Below, piece by piece: positions 1-4,319 of a DNA stretch of 5,716 nucleotides. Source of the stretch: Bifidobacteriaceae bacterium (GTDB lineage: Bacteria; Actinomycetota; Actinomycetes; Actinomycetales; WQXJ01). The notes beneath the pieces were generated by a model. It was not told the origin of the DNA, made no database searches, and was given only the letters and a program-made list of their open reading frames with translations. Where the stretch lies: contig JAITLE010000136.1 in the NCBI GenBank assembly GCA_031278075.1, positions 1 to 5,716 on the forward strand, in the 5' to 3' direction. A program made the position numbers and the translations under genes. The number at the start of each line of letters is the position of its first letter. Position 1 is the first letter of the stretch.

Positions 1-44
1 GGGCTGGCGGTCAAGACGTGGACCGGGGCGTGGGTCGCGGAACT

Positions 45-77
45 CTACACTTCTCGTCTCTGGCGGCAGAAGTGTAG
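45..77. repeat. Hairpin in repeat copy 1
   Basis: Inverted repeat with arms CTACACTTCT (45-54) and AGAAGTGTAG (68-77), a perfect 10-bp stem with a 13-nt loop. The arms are unusually AT-rich for this GC-rich window. There is no T-tract directly after either arm, so a classical intrinsic terminator is not supported. Confidence 0.8.
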
Positions 78-202
78 GAATGGTGACGCCCGCTCGAATG
101 GGGGTTCCGGGGGCCAGAACCAGCGTAAGCCCCTGACCTGCGGAGACGCGTTCTGAGCGGGTTGGTGGTCAAGGCGCGGGCCGGGGCGGGGGTCGCGGAA
201 CT

Positions 203-235
203 CTACACTTCTCGTCTCTGGGGAGAGAAGTGTAG
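203..235. repeat. Hairpin in repeat copy 2
   Basis: Same inverted repeat as in copy 1, with the stem extended to 11 bp: CTACACTTCTC (203-213) pairs with GAGAAGTGTAG (225-235), leaving an 11-nt loop. The arms are unchanged from copy 1 while the 3' half of the loop differs. That is the pattern expected if the stem is the conserved part. Confidence 0.8.
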
Positions 236-267
236 GAATCGTCACGCCCGCCCGTATCTGCGGCCCC

Positions 268-291
268 GGGGCTTGAACCAGCGTAAGCCCC
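268..291. repeat. Second stem-loop in repeat copy 2
   Basis: GGGGCTT (268-274) pairs with AAGCCCC (285-291), a 7-bp stem with a 10-nt loop. The 3' arm and loop lie in the block shared with copy 1. In copy 1 the 5' arm has diverged and only about 5 bp can pair (110-114 with 129-133), so this stem is less well conserved than the CTACACTTCT hairpin. Confidence 0.45.
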
Positions 292-361
292 TGACCTGCG
301 GAGACACGTCCCAAAGGGACTTCGGTCCAACACGCGCGCCGGGCCGCGGCGCGGCGCGGGG

Positions 362-382
362 CCGGTCGGCATCGTCGACCGG
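362..382 (-). terminator. Possible terminator hairpin after the winged-helix gene
   Basis: CCGGTCG (362-368) and CGACCGG (376-382) form a 7-bp GC-rich stem with a 7-nt loop, about 64 nt beyond the stop codon of the leftward winged-helix gene. There is no T-tract, so it is only a candidate. Hairpins without a T-tract are often proposed as terminators in actinobacteria. Confidence 0.3.
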
Positions 383-445
383 ACAGCGGGACGCTGCCGA
401 GCCGCCAAACGAACCCACCGCGGCGACCCCGCCGGCTGGGCACGG

Positions 446-988
446 TCAGTCGGCGTCGGAGAACAACACCCGGTAGGCGGGGTTCAGCGCGTATCCGCGT
501 CCCCGCACGGTCGCGATGACGCCGGGCAGAGCTAGCTTCTCCCTGAGGTGGGCGACGTGGACATCGACGGTGCGGCTGGCGTCGCCTAGGTCGGCGCGGC
601 CAGCGCCGGCGGCGAGCAACTGCTGTCGCGACACCGGGTCGCCTGGTCGCTCCGCGAGCGCGGCCAGCAGATGGAACTCGCGCGGGGTGAGCCGCCTGAC
701 AGCGCCGTCGACTCGGGCGGAATGATCGCGCCGACTGAGCTTGATCTCGGAGCGGGCGGGCAACGCCCTGAGCCGGGCCTGGAAGGCACGGGCCGCGGCG
801 ACTGACTCGCTGGTCAGCGGCGCCGGCTGAGCGAGTGAGAGGACGGCCGTGCGCGGCGCGACTTGAAATGTCCGCAGCCCGCCGCGCACGCCGGGGATCG
901 AGATGAGCGGCCCCCTGTAAGGCGGCTTGCGGCGATAGGGGTGGCCGGCGGTTCCGGGATAGGTTGGCGCAAATACTGTCGCGGTCAT
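446..988 (-). CDS. Stand-alone OmpR/PhoB-type winged-helix transcriptional regulator
   Basis: A 180-residue protein whose C-terminal half is a winged-helix DNA-binding domain of the Trans_reg_C family. Residues 81-125 carry the domain's N-terminal strands and first helices (LTPREFHLLAALAERPGDPVSR), 138-152 the recognition helix (SRTVDVHVAHLREKL), and 158-169 the wing (IATVRGRGYALN). Such domains usually follow a phosphoacceptor receiver domain. Here residues 1-80 are a short proline- and arginine-rich stretch with no recognisable receiver, so it should act without phosphorylation, as a cytoplasmic DNA-binding protein. The tryptophan-containing loop often seen before the recognition helix is replaced by AGAGRADLGDA. 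The ATG start at 988 is preceded by AAAGAGG (1006-1000) with an 11-nt gap, which is acceptable but long. No kinase gene is adjacent. The palindrome at 1068-1093 lies upstream and could be its operator. The target genes are unknown. Confidence 0.85.
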   Translation of the reverse strand: MTATVFAPTYPGTAGHPYRRKPPYRGPLISIPGVRGGLRTFQVAPRTAVLSLAQPAPLTSESVAAARAFQARLRALPARSEIKLSRRDHSARVDGAVRRLTPREFHLLAALAERPGDPVSRQQLLAAGAGRADLGDASRTVDVHVAHLREKLALPGVIATVRGRGYALNPAYRVLFSDAD

Positions 989-1067
989 GACTCGTTGGTC
1001 CTCTTTGGGCGGGCGCGACCCGCGCGGCGTGGCGCGGGGGGTCGCTAGGAGCGGTGGATGCGCTGGT

Positions 1068-1093
1068 CAGCGTGACGCAGCAGCGTCACGCTG
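1068..1093. promoter_or_regulatory. 26-bp palindrome, candidate operator
   Basis: Arms CAGCGTGACG (1068-1077) and CGTCACGCTG (1084-1093) are perfect 10-bp inverted repeats separated by the 6-nt spacer CAGCAG. It lies 80-105 bp upstream of the winged-helix gene start and on the 5' side of the metallopeptidase gene. Position and symmetry suggest binding by a dimeric regulator, possibly the neighbouring winged-helix protein, though OmpR-type proteins usually prefer direct repeats. It could also form an RNA hairpin in a 5' leader. The assignment is inference. Confidence 0.5.
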
Positions 1094-1104
1094 GCACATA
1101 CACA

Positions 1105-1147
1105 TTCGGCGCCGAAGAACCGCGCCAACCGGCGCCGCGAAGAACGC
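1105..1147. repeat. 12-bp palindrome and repeated CGGCGCCG/GAAGAAC block
   Basis: TTCGGCGCCGAA (1105-1116) is a perfect 12-bp palindrome. The motif CGGCGCCG followed by GAAGAAC starts at 1107 and recurs at 1130 (with two extra bases, CG, before GAAGAAC), 23 bp further on and roughly two helical turns away. With the adjacent 26-bp palindrome this makes a compact cluster of symmetrical sites in the divergent control region. GC-rich palindromes are common by chance in such DNA, so the significance is uncertain. Confidence 0.35.
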
Positions 1148-1304
1148 TCGGAGAGTTGGCGTGGATTGAGTCACGGCGAGACTCTTACACGCTCCGCGCC
1201 CCGGGTCAAGTGCACGCCCACTCATCAGACAATTGTTAAGCGCCGTGAGCCGCCGCGACGCGGTGGTGGCAGCGTCCCGAATCACTCCGCCGCACAAGCC
1301 GCCT

Positions 1305-2129
1305 ATGCTCGAAATCACAACCCGTTCAAACCGACCGAAAGCGACCCGTAGTGCCGCCCTGCAGCCGCTCCCAGGCCACCCGAGGACCGCTCCCCGCCAG
1401 TCGGCCGCCCACCCGCCGTCGCGGCGGCGCCCGGCCAAGCCGCCTGATGGCCAGGCGACGGCCGTGAGCGCGCGCGAGCGGTCCCGTGGGGCCATCGACG
1501 TGGACGGTTTACGCGTCGAGTTGCGCCGCAAGGCCGTGCGCGCGGCACGGTTGCACGTCGAGGCCAGCGGGCTCGTCTGGTTGTCGCTCCCGCTCCGCTT
1601 CCCCGAGGCCGAGGCGGTGGACTTGATCCGCCGCCGCCGCGTATGGCTGGATCTCCACCTCCGGCGGTTCGCTGAAGCCCGCCAGAGTGTCACGCTGTGG
1701 GGAGAACCACTGGACGATGCCGTCGCCGCAGCCGCGCTAGACCGTCTATACCGGGCGGAGATCGAGCAGCGCACCCGCGAGTTGGCTGCCGCCTGGGAGC
1801 CGGTCGTGGGGCGCAGCGCCCTCGGTTGGCGGTTCCGGTGGATGAGATCGCGGTGGGGCAGTTGCCGCTCGGCCACCCGCCAGATCACGATCAATGTGGC
1901 CCTCGCGGCGCATCCGCCGGAATACCTGGAGCAGGTGATCGTCCATGAGTTGGTGCACCTTTGGGTGGCCGCCCACAACGCTGAGTTCAACCGCCGGATG
2001 GACCAACTGCTGCCGCGCTGGCGCGCTATTCGCCGCGAGATGCGCCGAATCGCGCCGACGCGCCCCGGGGACGGCTCCGACCGGGTCGGCGCCGACCCGA
2101 CCGGCGCCGACCGCCACACGGCGCGCTGA
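1305..2129 (+). CDS. YgjP-type (DUF45) zinc metallopeptidase-like protein
   Basis: Predicted metal-dependent hydrolase of the YgjP/DUF45 (M48-like) group. Counted from the ATG at 1305, the zinc-binding motif HELVH is at residues 214-218, followed by HNAEF with the likely third metal ligand at 224 and an acidic residue at 227. Before it stand the family's RSRWGSC signature (about 181-187) and the strand ITINVALAAHPPEYLEQVIV. The early family block GAIDVDGLRVELRRKAVRAARLHVEASG begins near residue 63. No signal peptide or membrane segment is seen, so it should be cytoplasmic. The substrate is unknown for the family. The start is unsettled. In-frame choices are TTG 1233, GTG 1245, ATG 1305 and GTG 1464, none with a convincing ribosome binding site. 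GTG 1464 would give 221 residues and fit the family best. The N-terminal 60 residues and the tail after about 250 are basic, proline-rich and probably disordered. Confidence 0.85.
   Translation: MLEITTRSNRPKATRSAALQPLPGHPRTAPRQSAAHPPSRRRPAKPPDGQATAVSARERSRGAIDVDGLRVELRRKAVRAARLHVEASGLVWLSLPLRFPEAEAVDLIRRRRVWLDLHLRRFAEARQSVTLWGEPLDDAVAAAALDRLYRAEIEQRTRELAAAWEPVVGRSALGWRFRWMRSRWGSCRSATRQITINVALAAHPPEYLEQVIVHELVHLWVAAHNAEFNRRMDQLLPRWRAIRREMRRIAPTRPGDGSDRVGADPTGADRHTAR
2082..2099. repeat. 18-bp perfect palindrome at the end of the metallopeptidase gene
   Basis: CGGGTCGGC (2082-2090) is followed directly by its reverse complement GCCGACCCG (2091-2099). A further CGGCGCCGACC copy follows in the gene's last codons and gives the GADPTGAD tail. 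There is no spacer for a loop beyond the central bases and no T-tract. It may act as a weak transcription-end structure before the tRNA gene, or simply reflect local GC-rich duplication. Confidence 0.4.
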
Positions 2130-2162
2130 CTGGCCGGCGTCCAGGGTGACGCGCCGCGTATC

Positions 2163-2190
2163 GTGGCAGATCCGCCATCGACTGTAGGCT
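2163..2190 (+). promoter_or_regulatory. Promoter candidate for tRNA-Arg
   Basis: A -35-like GTGGCA (2163-2168; four of six match TTGACA) and a -10 TAGGCT (2185-2190; fits the actinobacterial TAnnnT pattern) are separated by 16 bp. The -10 ends 11 bp before the first base of the mature tRNA. That spacing places transcription start a few bases upstream of the tRNA, as is common. Prediction from pattern only. Confidence 0.5.
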
Positions 2191-2201
2191 AGATGATCGC
2201 T

Positions 2202-2274
2202 GCGCCAGTAGCTCAGTGGATAGAGCACCGCTCTCCTAAAGCGGGTGTCGGGAGTTCGACTCTCCCCTGGCGCA
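2202..2274 (+). tRNA. tRNA-Arg (anticodon CCT)
   Basis: All cloverleaf elements are present. The acceptor stem is GCGCCAG (2202-2208) with CTGGCGC (2267-2273). The D stem is GCTC (2211-2214) with GAGC (2223-2226). The anticodon stem is CCGCT (2228-2232) with AGCGG (2240-2244) around the loop CTCCTAA, which gives anticodon CCT at 2235-2237. The T stem is GGGAG (2250-2254) with CTCCC (2262-2266) around TTCGACT. The discriminator is A2274. All stems pair fully. It decodes the arginine codon AGG, which is rare in GC-rich actinobacteria. CCA is not encoded and must be added by the nucleotidyltransferase. There is no intron. Confidence 0.97.
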
Positions 2275-2299
2275 CAACGATCCCCGAGTCTGGCGGAAA

Positions 2300-2338
2300 C
2301 TGGTCCTGCCCTGCGGCGTCAAGCGCCGCCAAGACCAG
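2300..2338 (+). terminator. Composite hairpin downstream of tRNA-Arg
   Basis: An outer stem CTGGTC (2300-2305) with GACCAG (2333-2338) encloses an inner stem GCGGCG (2313-2318) with CGCCGC (2324-2329) around a 5-nt loop. The hairpin starts 26 nt after the tRNA end, a usual place for a terminator or a 3'-processing structure. It lacks a T-tract, so termination is an inference. The structure itself is clear. Confidence 0.45.
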
Positions 2339-2461
2339 CGACCGTGGACAGTTCTCAGCCAGCGCGATCGAAGAACCCATCTCTTGGCGGGAGGCCCGCC
2401 GCGCCTAGGGCTATTGCCCTTCTCGGTGTGTCGTGCGGCGCAGAACAAGCCCCCGGCTGGG

Positions 2462-2478
2462 GCGCGCCAAAGGCGCGC
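2462..2478 (-). terminator. Possible terminator hairpin after the immunity-like gene
   Basis: GCGCGCC (2462-2468) and GGCGCGC (2472-2478) form a 7-bp stem with an AAA loop, about 22 nt beyond the stop codon of the leftward immunity-like gene. It has no T-tract. It sits in the convergent gap (2275-2499) between the tRNA and that gene, where no other gene is supported, and could serve both strands. Confidence 0.3.
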
Positions 2479-2499
2479 GCCTGCGCGTCGCGGCGGCGT

Positions 2500-3030
2500 T
2501 TAGCAATTCCAGTTGACGCGGGCGGGGTTTTGTTCGTTCGGGACGGCGGCCTGCTGGAGCGAGGCCACAAGCCGCGCGCCCTCCTTAGAGGCGATCGTGG
2601 CATGTGTGGCGGCGTCTGCGGCGACGCCCGCAGTCGCGTAGGCGACGGCCGCAGCGCCGTAGAAGGCCAGGCCCAGCGCATGGGTTAGCGAATGGATGGA
2701 CGATGCCGCCTGCCCCACCGCCCGCGCCGCCGCCTGAGCGACTGGGTCGCCCTCGGCGTCTCGCGCCGCCTGGTGGCAGGCCAGAATGGCGGGCTTGGCC
2801 TGCGGCAGTTTGACCTCGCCGGCCAGCCAGCGCCCGGCGGCGGCGAGCGCGGCGGCGGGGCGGGTGTCGCAGGGGCGGGTCGCGCCGTACAACGGGAGGT
2901 AATGGTCCTGGGCGTAGGTCACGGCCCAGGCGGCGACGGTGGCCTTGCTCTGGGTTTCCATGATGCGCATCAACGCGACAATTTCCGGGGAATCCACGCT
3001 CAGCAGGGTCTTGCGGAGTGTCTTGGCCAA
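2500..3030 (-). CDS. Putative immunity protein (Imm-5-like family)
   Basis: A 176-residue, alanine-rich, helical protein resembling the actinobacterial and firmicute family annotated as 'putative immunity protein' (Imm-5-like), sometimes mislabelled exonuclease SbcC. Recognisable blocks are IVALMRIMETQSKATVAAWA (18-36), HYLPLYG (43-49), RPAAALAAAGRWLAGEVKLP (57-76), ACHQAARDAEGD (84-95), AARAVGQAASSIHSLTHALG (101-120), FYGAAAVAYATAG (123-135), and the C-terminal NPARVNWNC (168-176). The open frame extends upstream to 3165. TTG at 3030 is preferred because GGAAGGGAA (3045-3037) lies 6 nt before it and homology begins there. No toxin gene lies beside it, so a role in toxin neutralisation is only a family label. 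No signal peptide is seen. The leader has a -10-like TACAGT. Confidence 0.75.
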   Translation of the reverse strand: MAKTLRKTLLSVDSPEIVALMRIMETQSKATVAAWAVTYAQDHYLPLYGATRPCDTRPAAALAAAGRWLAGEVKLPQAKPAILACHQAARDAEGDPVAQAAARAVGQAASSIHSLTHALGLAFYGAAAVAYATAGVAADAATHATIASKEGARLVASLQQAAVPNEQNPARVNWNC

Positions 3031-3065
3031 GTCTGGTTCCCTTCCGGCGGGCGAATCTGCGACCA

Positions 3066-3071
3066 ACTGTA
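3066..3071 (-). promoter_or_regulatory. -10-like hexamer before the immunity-like gene
   Basis: Read on the minus strand this is TACAGT, a match to TAnnnT, 35 nt before the TTG start and upstream of the ribosome binding site. The predicted leader would be about 30 nt. No good -35 hexamer is present at the usual distance, so this is a weak call. Confidence 0.35.
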
Positions 3072-3138
3072 GGCCATGTGCTCGGCCGGACGCGCCCACC
3101 AGGCGGCGGCAAGGAATCCGAGTCGGCGCGAGCAGGAT

Positions 3139-3154
3139 GCGGCCACGGGGCCGC
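3139..3154. repeat. Stem-loop in the divergent gap between immunity-like and YjbR genes
   Basis: GCGGCC (3139-3144) and GGCCGC (3149-3154) pair around the 4-nt loop ACGG. An alternative outer pairing is GGCCAC (3141-3146) with GTGGCC (3169-3174). The two foldings are mutually exclusive. The location, in the 226-bp gap between two divergent genes, would suit a control element, but chance is a real alternative in DNA this GC-rich. Confidence 0.3.
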
Positions 3155-3244
3155 GGCGCGATCACGGCGTGGCCATCCCCAACTTGGCGCGGGATGGCGC
3201 AGCGAAGCGCTCAGATCTTCTAACCCCGACCCGATCGGTCGTGG

Positions 3245-3250
3245 CAGAAT
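3245..3250 (+). promoter_or_regulatory. -10-like hexamer that could give a leaderless YjbR transcript
   Basis: CAGAAT (3245-3250; one mismatch from TAnnnT) sits 6 bp before the ATG at 3257, the spacing expected if transcription starts at the A of the ATG. The ATG has no Shine-Dalgarno sequence. Leaderless mRNAs are frequent in actinobacteria, but no -35 match is seen, so this is tentative. Confidence 0.3.
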
Positions 3251-3256
3251 GCCGGC

Positions 3257-3676
3257 ATGGCGCTGACCCGCCAACAGTTGGTCGACCACTGCTTGGCTTT
3301 CCCCGCGGCTTACGAGGACTATCCCTTCGACCGGCCCGACGCTCCTGGCGCTTGGACCGTCATGCGGCACGAGTCAAACCGGAGGAGCTTCGCTCTGATT
3401 TACGACCGTGGAGCTGGACTGCGCGTCAATCTCAAATGTGATCCCGCGGAGGCGATCGCGCTCAGGCAAGTGTTTGAGGGTGTGACACCCGCTTACCATA
3501 TGAACAAGACGCATTGGAACACCGTCGCCGTGGACTCAGACGTGCCAACCGACGAGTTGCTCTGGCAGATCGCCCACAGCTACGACCTGATCAAACCGAG
3601 ACCGCGAGCCGTCAACCCGCGCGGGCCCCGAACACCGCGGTCCCCAGCCGGACGATCGTCGCTCCCTCCGCGATAG
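3257..3676 (+). CDS. MmcQ/YjbR family protein
   Basis: A 139-residue protein of the MmcQ/YjbR (DUF419, CyaY-like fold) family, small cytoplasmic proteins often described as DNA-binding, with no settled biochemical role. Diagnostic blocks are FPAAYEDYPFDRPDAPGAW (15-33), VNLKCDPAEAIALR (57-70), VTPAYHMNKTHWNTVAVD (76-93) and the end motif HSYDLIK (107-113). The family fold normally stops close to SYDL, at about position 3595. The last 26 residues, rich in proline and arginine, are an extra tail whose codons run into the 3' end of the opposite-strand yggS gene (65-bp overlap, 3612-3676). The tail probably arose by loss of an earlier stop codon. The ATG at 3257 begins exactly where the family begins but lacks a Shine-Dalgarno sequence. 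It is divergent from the immunity-like gene. Confidence 0.88.
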   Translation: MALTRQQLVDHCLAFPAAYEDYPFDRPDAPGAWTVMRHESNRRSFALIYDRGAGLRVNLKCDPAEAIALRQVFEGVTPAYHMNKTHWNTVAVDSDVPTDELLWQIAHSYDLIKPRPRAVNPRGPRTPRSPAGRSSLPPR

Positions 3677-4319
3677 CATCCTCCAGATCACCGCTCATCC
3701 CCATCGACAATTCAACCGCGTCGGCTGTGCCTGGGCCGGCAGACGCCACGACTTGGTCCCTGATTCCCCTGAGGGAGGCGTAGGCGCGGCGCAACCGGTC
3801 GGCATCGTGCGTATTCGGGCCGACGGTCATGAAACCTCTTAGCCGCAACCCCGGCAGGGCGGCCACTTGCGCGGCCAACTCAGCGGCGGCCGCCGGCGCG
3901 ATCCCCGACTTGGTGGGTTCCTCCGACGTGTTGACCTGCACCATCACGTCGAGCGCCGGGGCGAGGCCGACCCGGCGAGCGCTCAACCGTTCCGCGATTC
4001 GGAGCGAGTCGATCGTCTCCACGCACGTCACCCAACGCAGCGCGGCGTTGACCTTGTTGCTCTGCAGCGGCCCGATCAAGTGCGCCTCGTGCGGCAGGTC
4101 GGTCAGCTCGGGGCCCTTGGCGGCCAGCTCCTGGACCCGGTTCTCACCGATCAGCCCGCCGCCGGCGACAATGGCGGCTCGGATCGCCGCGACGGGCTGG
4201 GACTTCGTCGCCAGGAGCAGCCGCACCGCACCAGGCTCACGTCCACCGGCGACGCAAGCGGCTTCGACCCTCGCGAAGGCCCGCGCCAATCGGTCGCGCA
4301 GCGGATCAAGCGGATCCAC
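3612..4319 (-). CDS. yggS: YggS-family PLP-binding protein (PLP homeostasis)
   Basis: A 235-residue TIM-barrel protein of the YggS/PLPBP (COG0325) family, which binds pyridoxal phosphate and keeps vitamin B6 and amino-acid pools in balance without a known catalytic reaction. The PLP lysine is expected at K39 in LLLATKSQP. Other family signatures are GENRVQE (58-64), HLIGPLQSNK (80-89), VNTSEEPTKSGI (129-140), GFMTVGP (162-168), SMGMSGDLEDAI (205-216) and VRLGTAVFG (223-231), so the protein looks complete and functional. The start is GTG at 4319, which overlaps the last 14 bp of the usp gene. There is no clear ribosome binding site, which fits translation coupled to usp. In actinobacteria yggS usually sits between ftsZ/pgeF and sepF. 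None of those genes is here, so this may be a relocated or second copy. Confidence 0.95.
   Translation of the reverse strand: MDPLDPLRDRLARAFARVEAACVAGGREPGAVRLLLATKSQPVAAIRAAIVAGGGLIGENRVQELAAKGPELTDLPHEAHLIGPLQSNKVNAALRWVTCVETIDSLRIAERLSARRVGLAPALDVMVQVNTSEEPTKSGIAPAAAAELAAQVAALPGLRLRGFMTVGPNTHDADRLRRAYASLRGIRDQVVASAGPGTADAVELSMGMSGDLEDAIAEGATIVRLGTAVFGARAG

Larger units (their letters stand above)
1..309. repeat. Two tandem copies of a 158-bp non-coding repeat
   Basis: The sequence from 1 to 158 recurs from 159 with an exact offset of 158 bp and no net indel. Identity is complete over 32-63 versus 190-221 and over 117-147 versus 275-305, with scattered substitutions between. It fades after about 309, and copy 1 may be preceded by more copies beyond the left edge. 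Because 158 is not a multiple of three, the copies would be read in different frames, and no open frame here resembles a known protein, so it is treated as non-coding. Each copy carries a hairpin (45-77 and 203-235) and a second conserved block beginning AACCAGCGTAAGCCCC. The function is not known. It could be an intergenic repeat family or a structured RNA. Confidence 0.85.
989..1304. other. Divergent intergenic control region
   Basis: About 316 bp between the leftward winged-helix gene and the most likely span of the rightward metallopeptidase gene. It holds the 26-bp palindrome at 1068-1093, a 12-bp palindrome at 1105-1116 and a repeated CGGCGCCG block (1107, 1130). There is also a small inverted repeat, GAGTC (1168-1172) and GACTC (1180-1184). 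No well-matched -35/-10 pair could be identified on either strand. The right part (1233-1304) may be coding if the metallopeptidase starts earlier. Confidence 0.6.

Noticed and set aside
1..309. CRISPR array
   Set aside because: Only two copies, a 158-bp period, and the similarity runs through the whole unit instead of alternating with unique spacers.
313..332. DosR/DevR-like box (GGGAC-TTCG-GTCC)
   Set aside because: It has the inner half-sites but fails the outer bases, and lies at the 3' end of the winged-helix gene rather than before a stress gene. The usp leader has no such box.
162..476. Rightward frame of 104 codons through repeat copy 2
   Set aside because: It runs through the 158-bp non-coding repeat, whose other copy is in a different reading frame, and has no recognisable domain.
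1072..1089. GlnR box (GTnAC half-sites)
   Set aside because: The GTGAC and GTCAC half-sites are 8 bp apart, not the 6 bp of the GlnR consensus.
1067..2119. Long leftward open frame (350 codons) antisense to the metallopeptidase gene
   Set aside because: Its translation is a serine/arginine-rich shadow with no family signature, while the opposite strand carries the clear HELVH and WGSC motifs.
2202..2274. Integrative element attachment site at the tRNA-Arg 3' end
   Set aside because: The 3' end of the tRNA is not repeated elsewhere in the window and there is no integrase gene.
2585..3370. Leftward open frame of 261 codons overlapping the immunity-like gene
   Set aside because: Proline/arginine-rich out-of-frame shadow. 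The frame ending at 2500 has the family blocks and the ribosome binding site.
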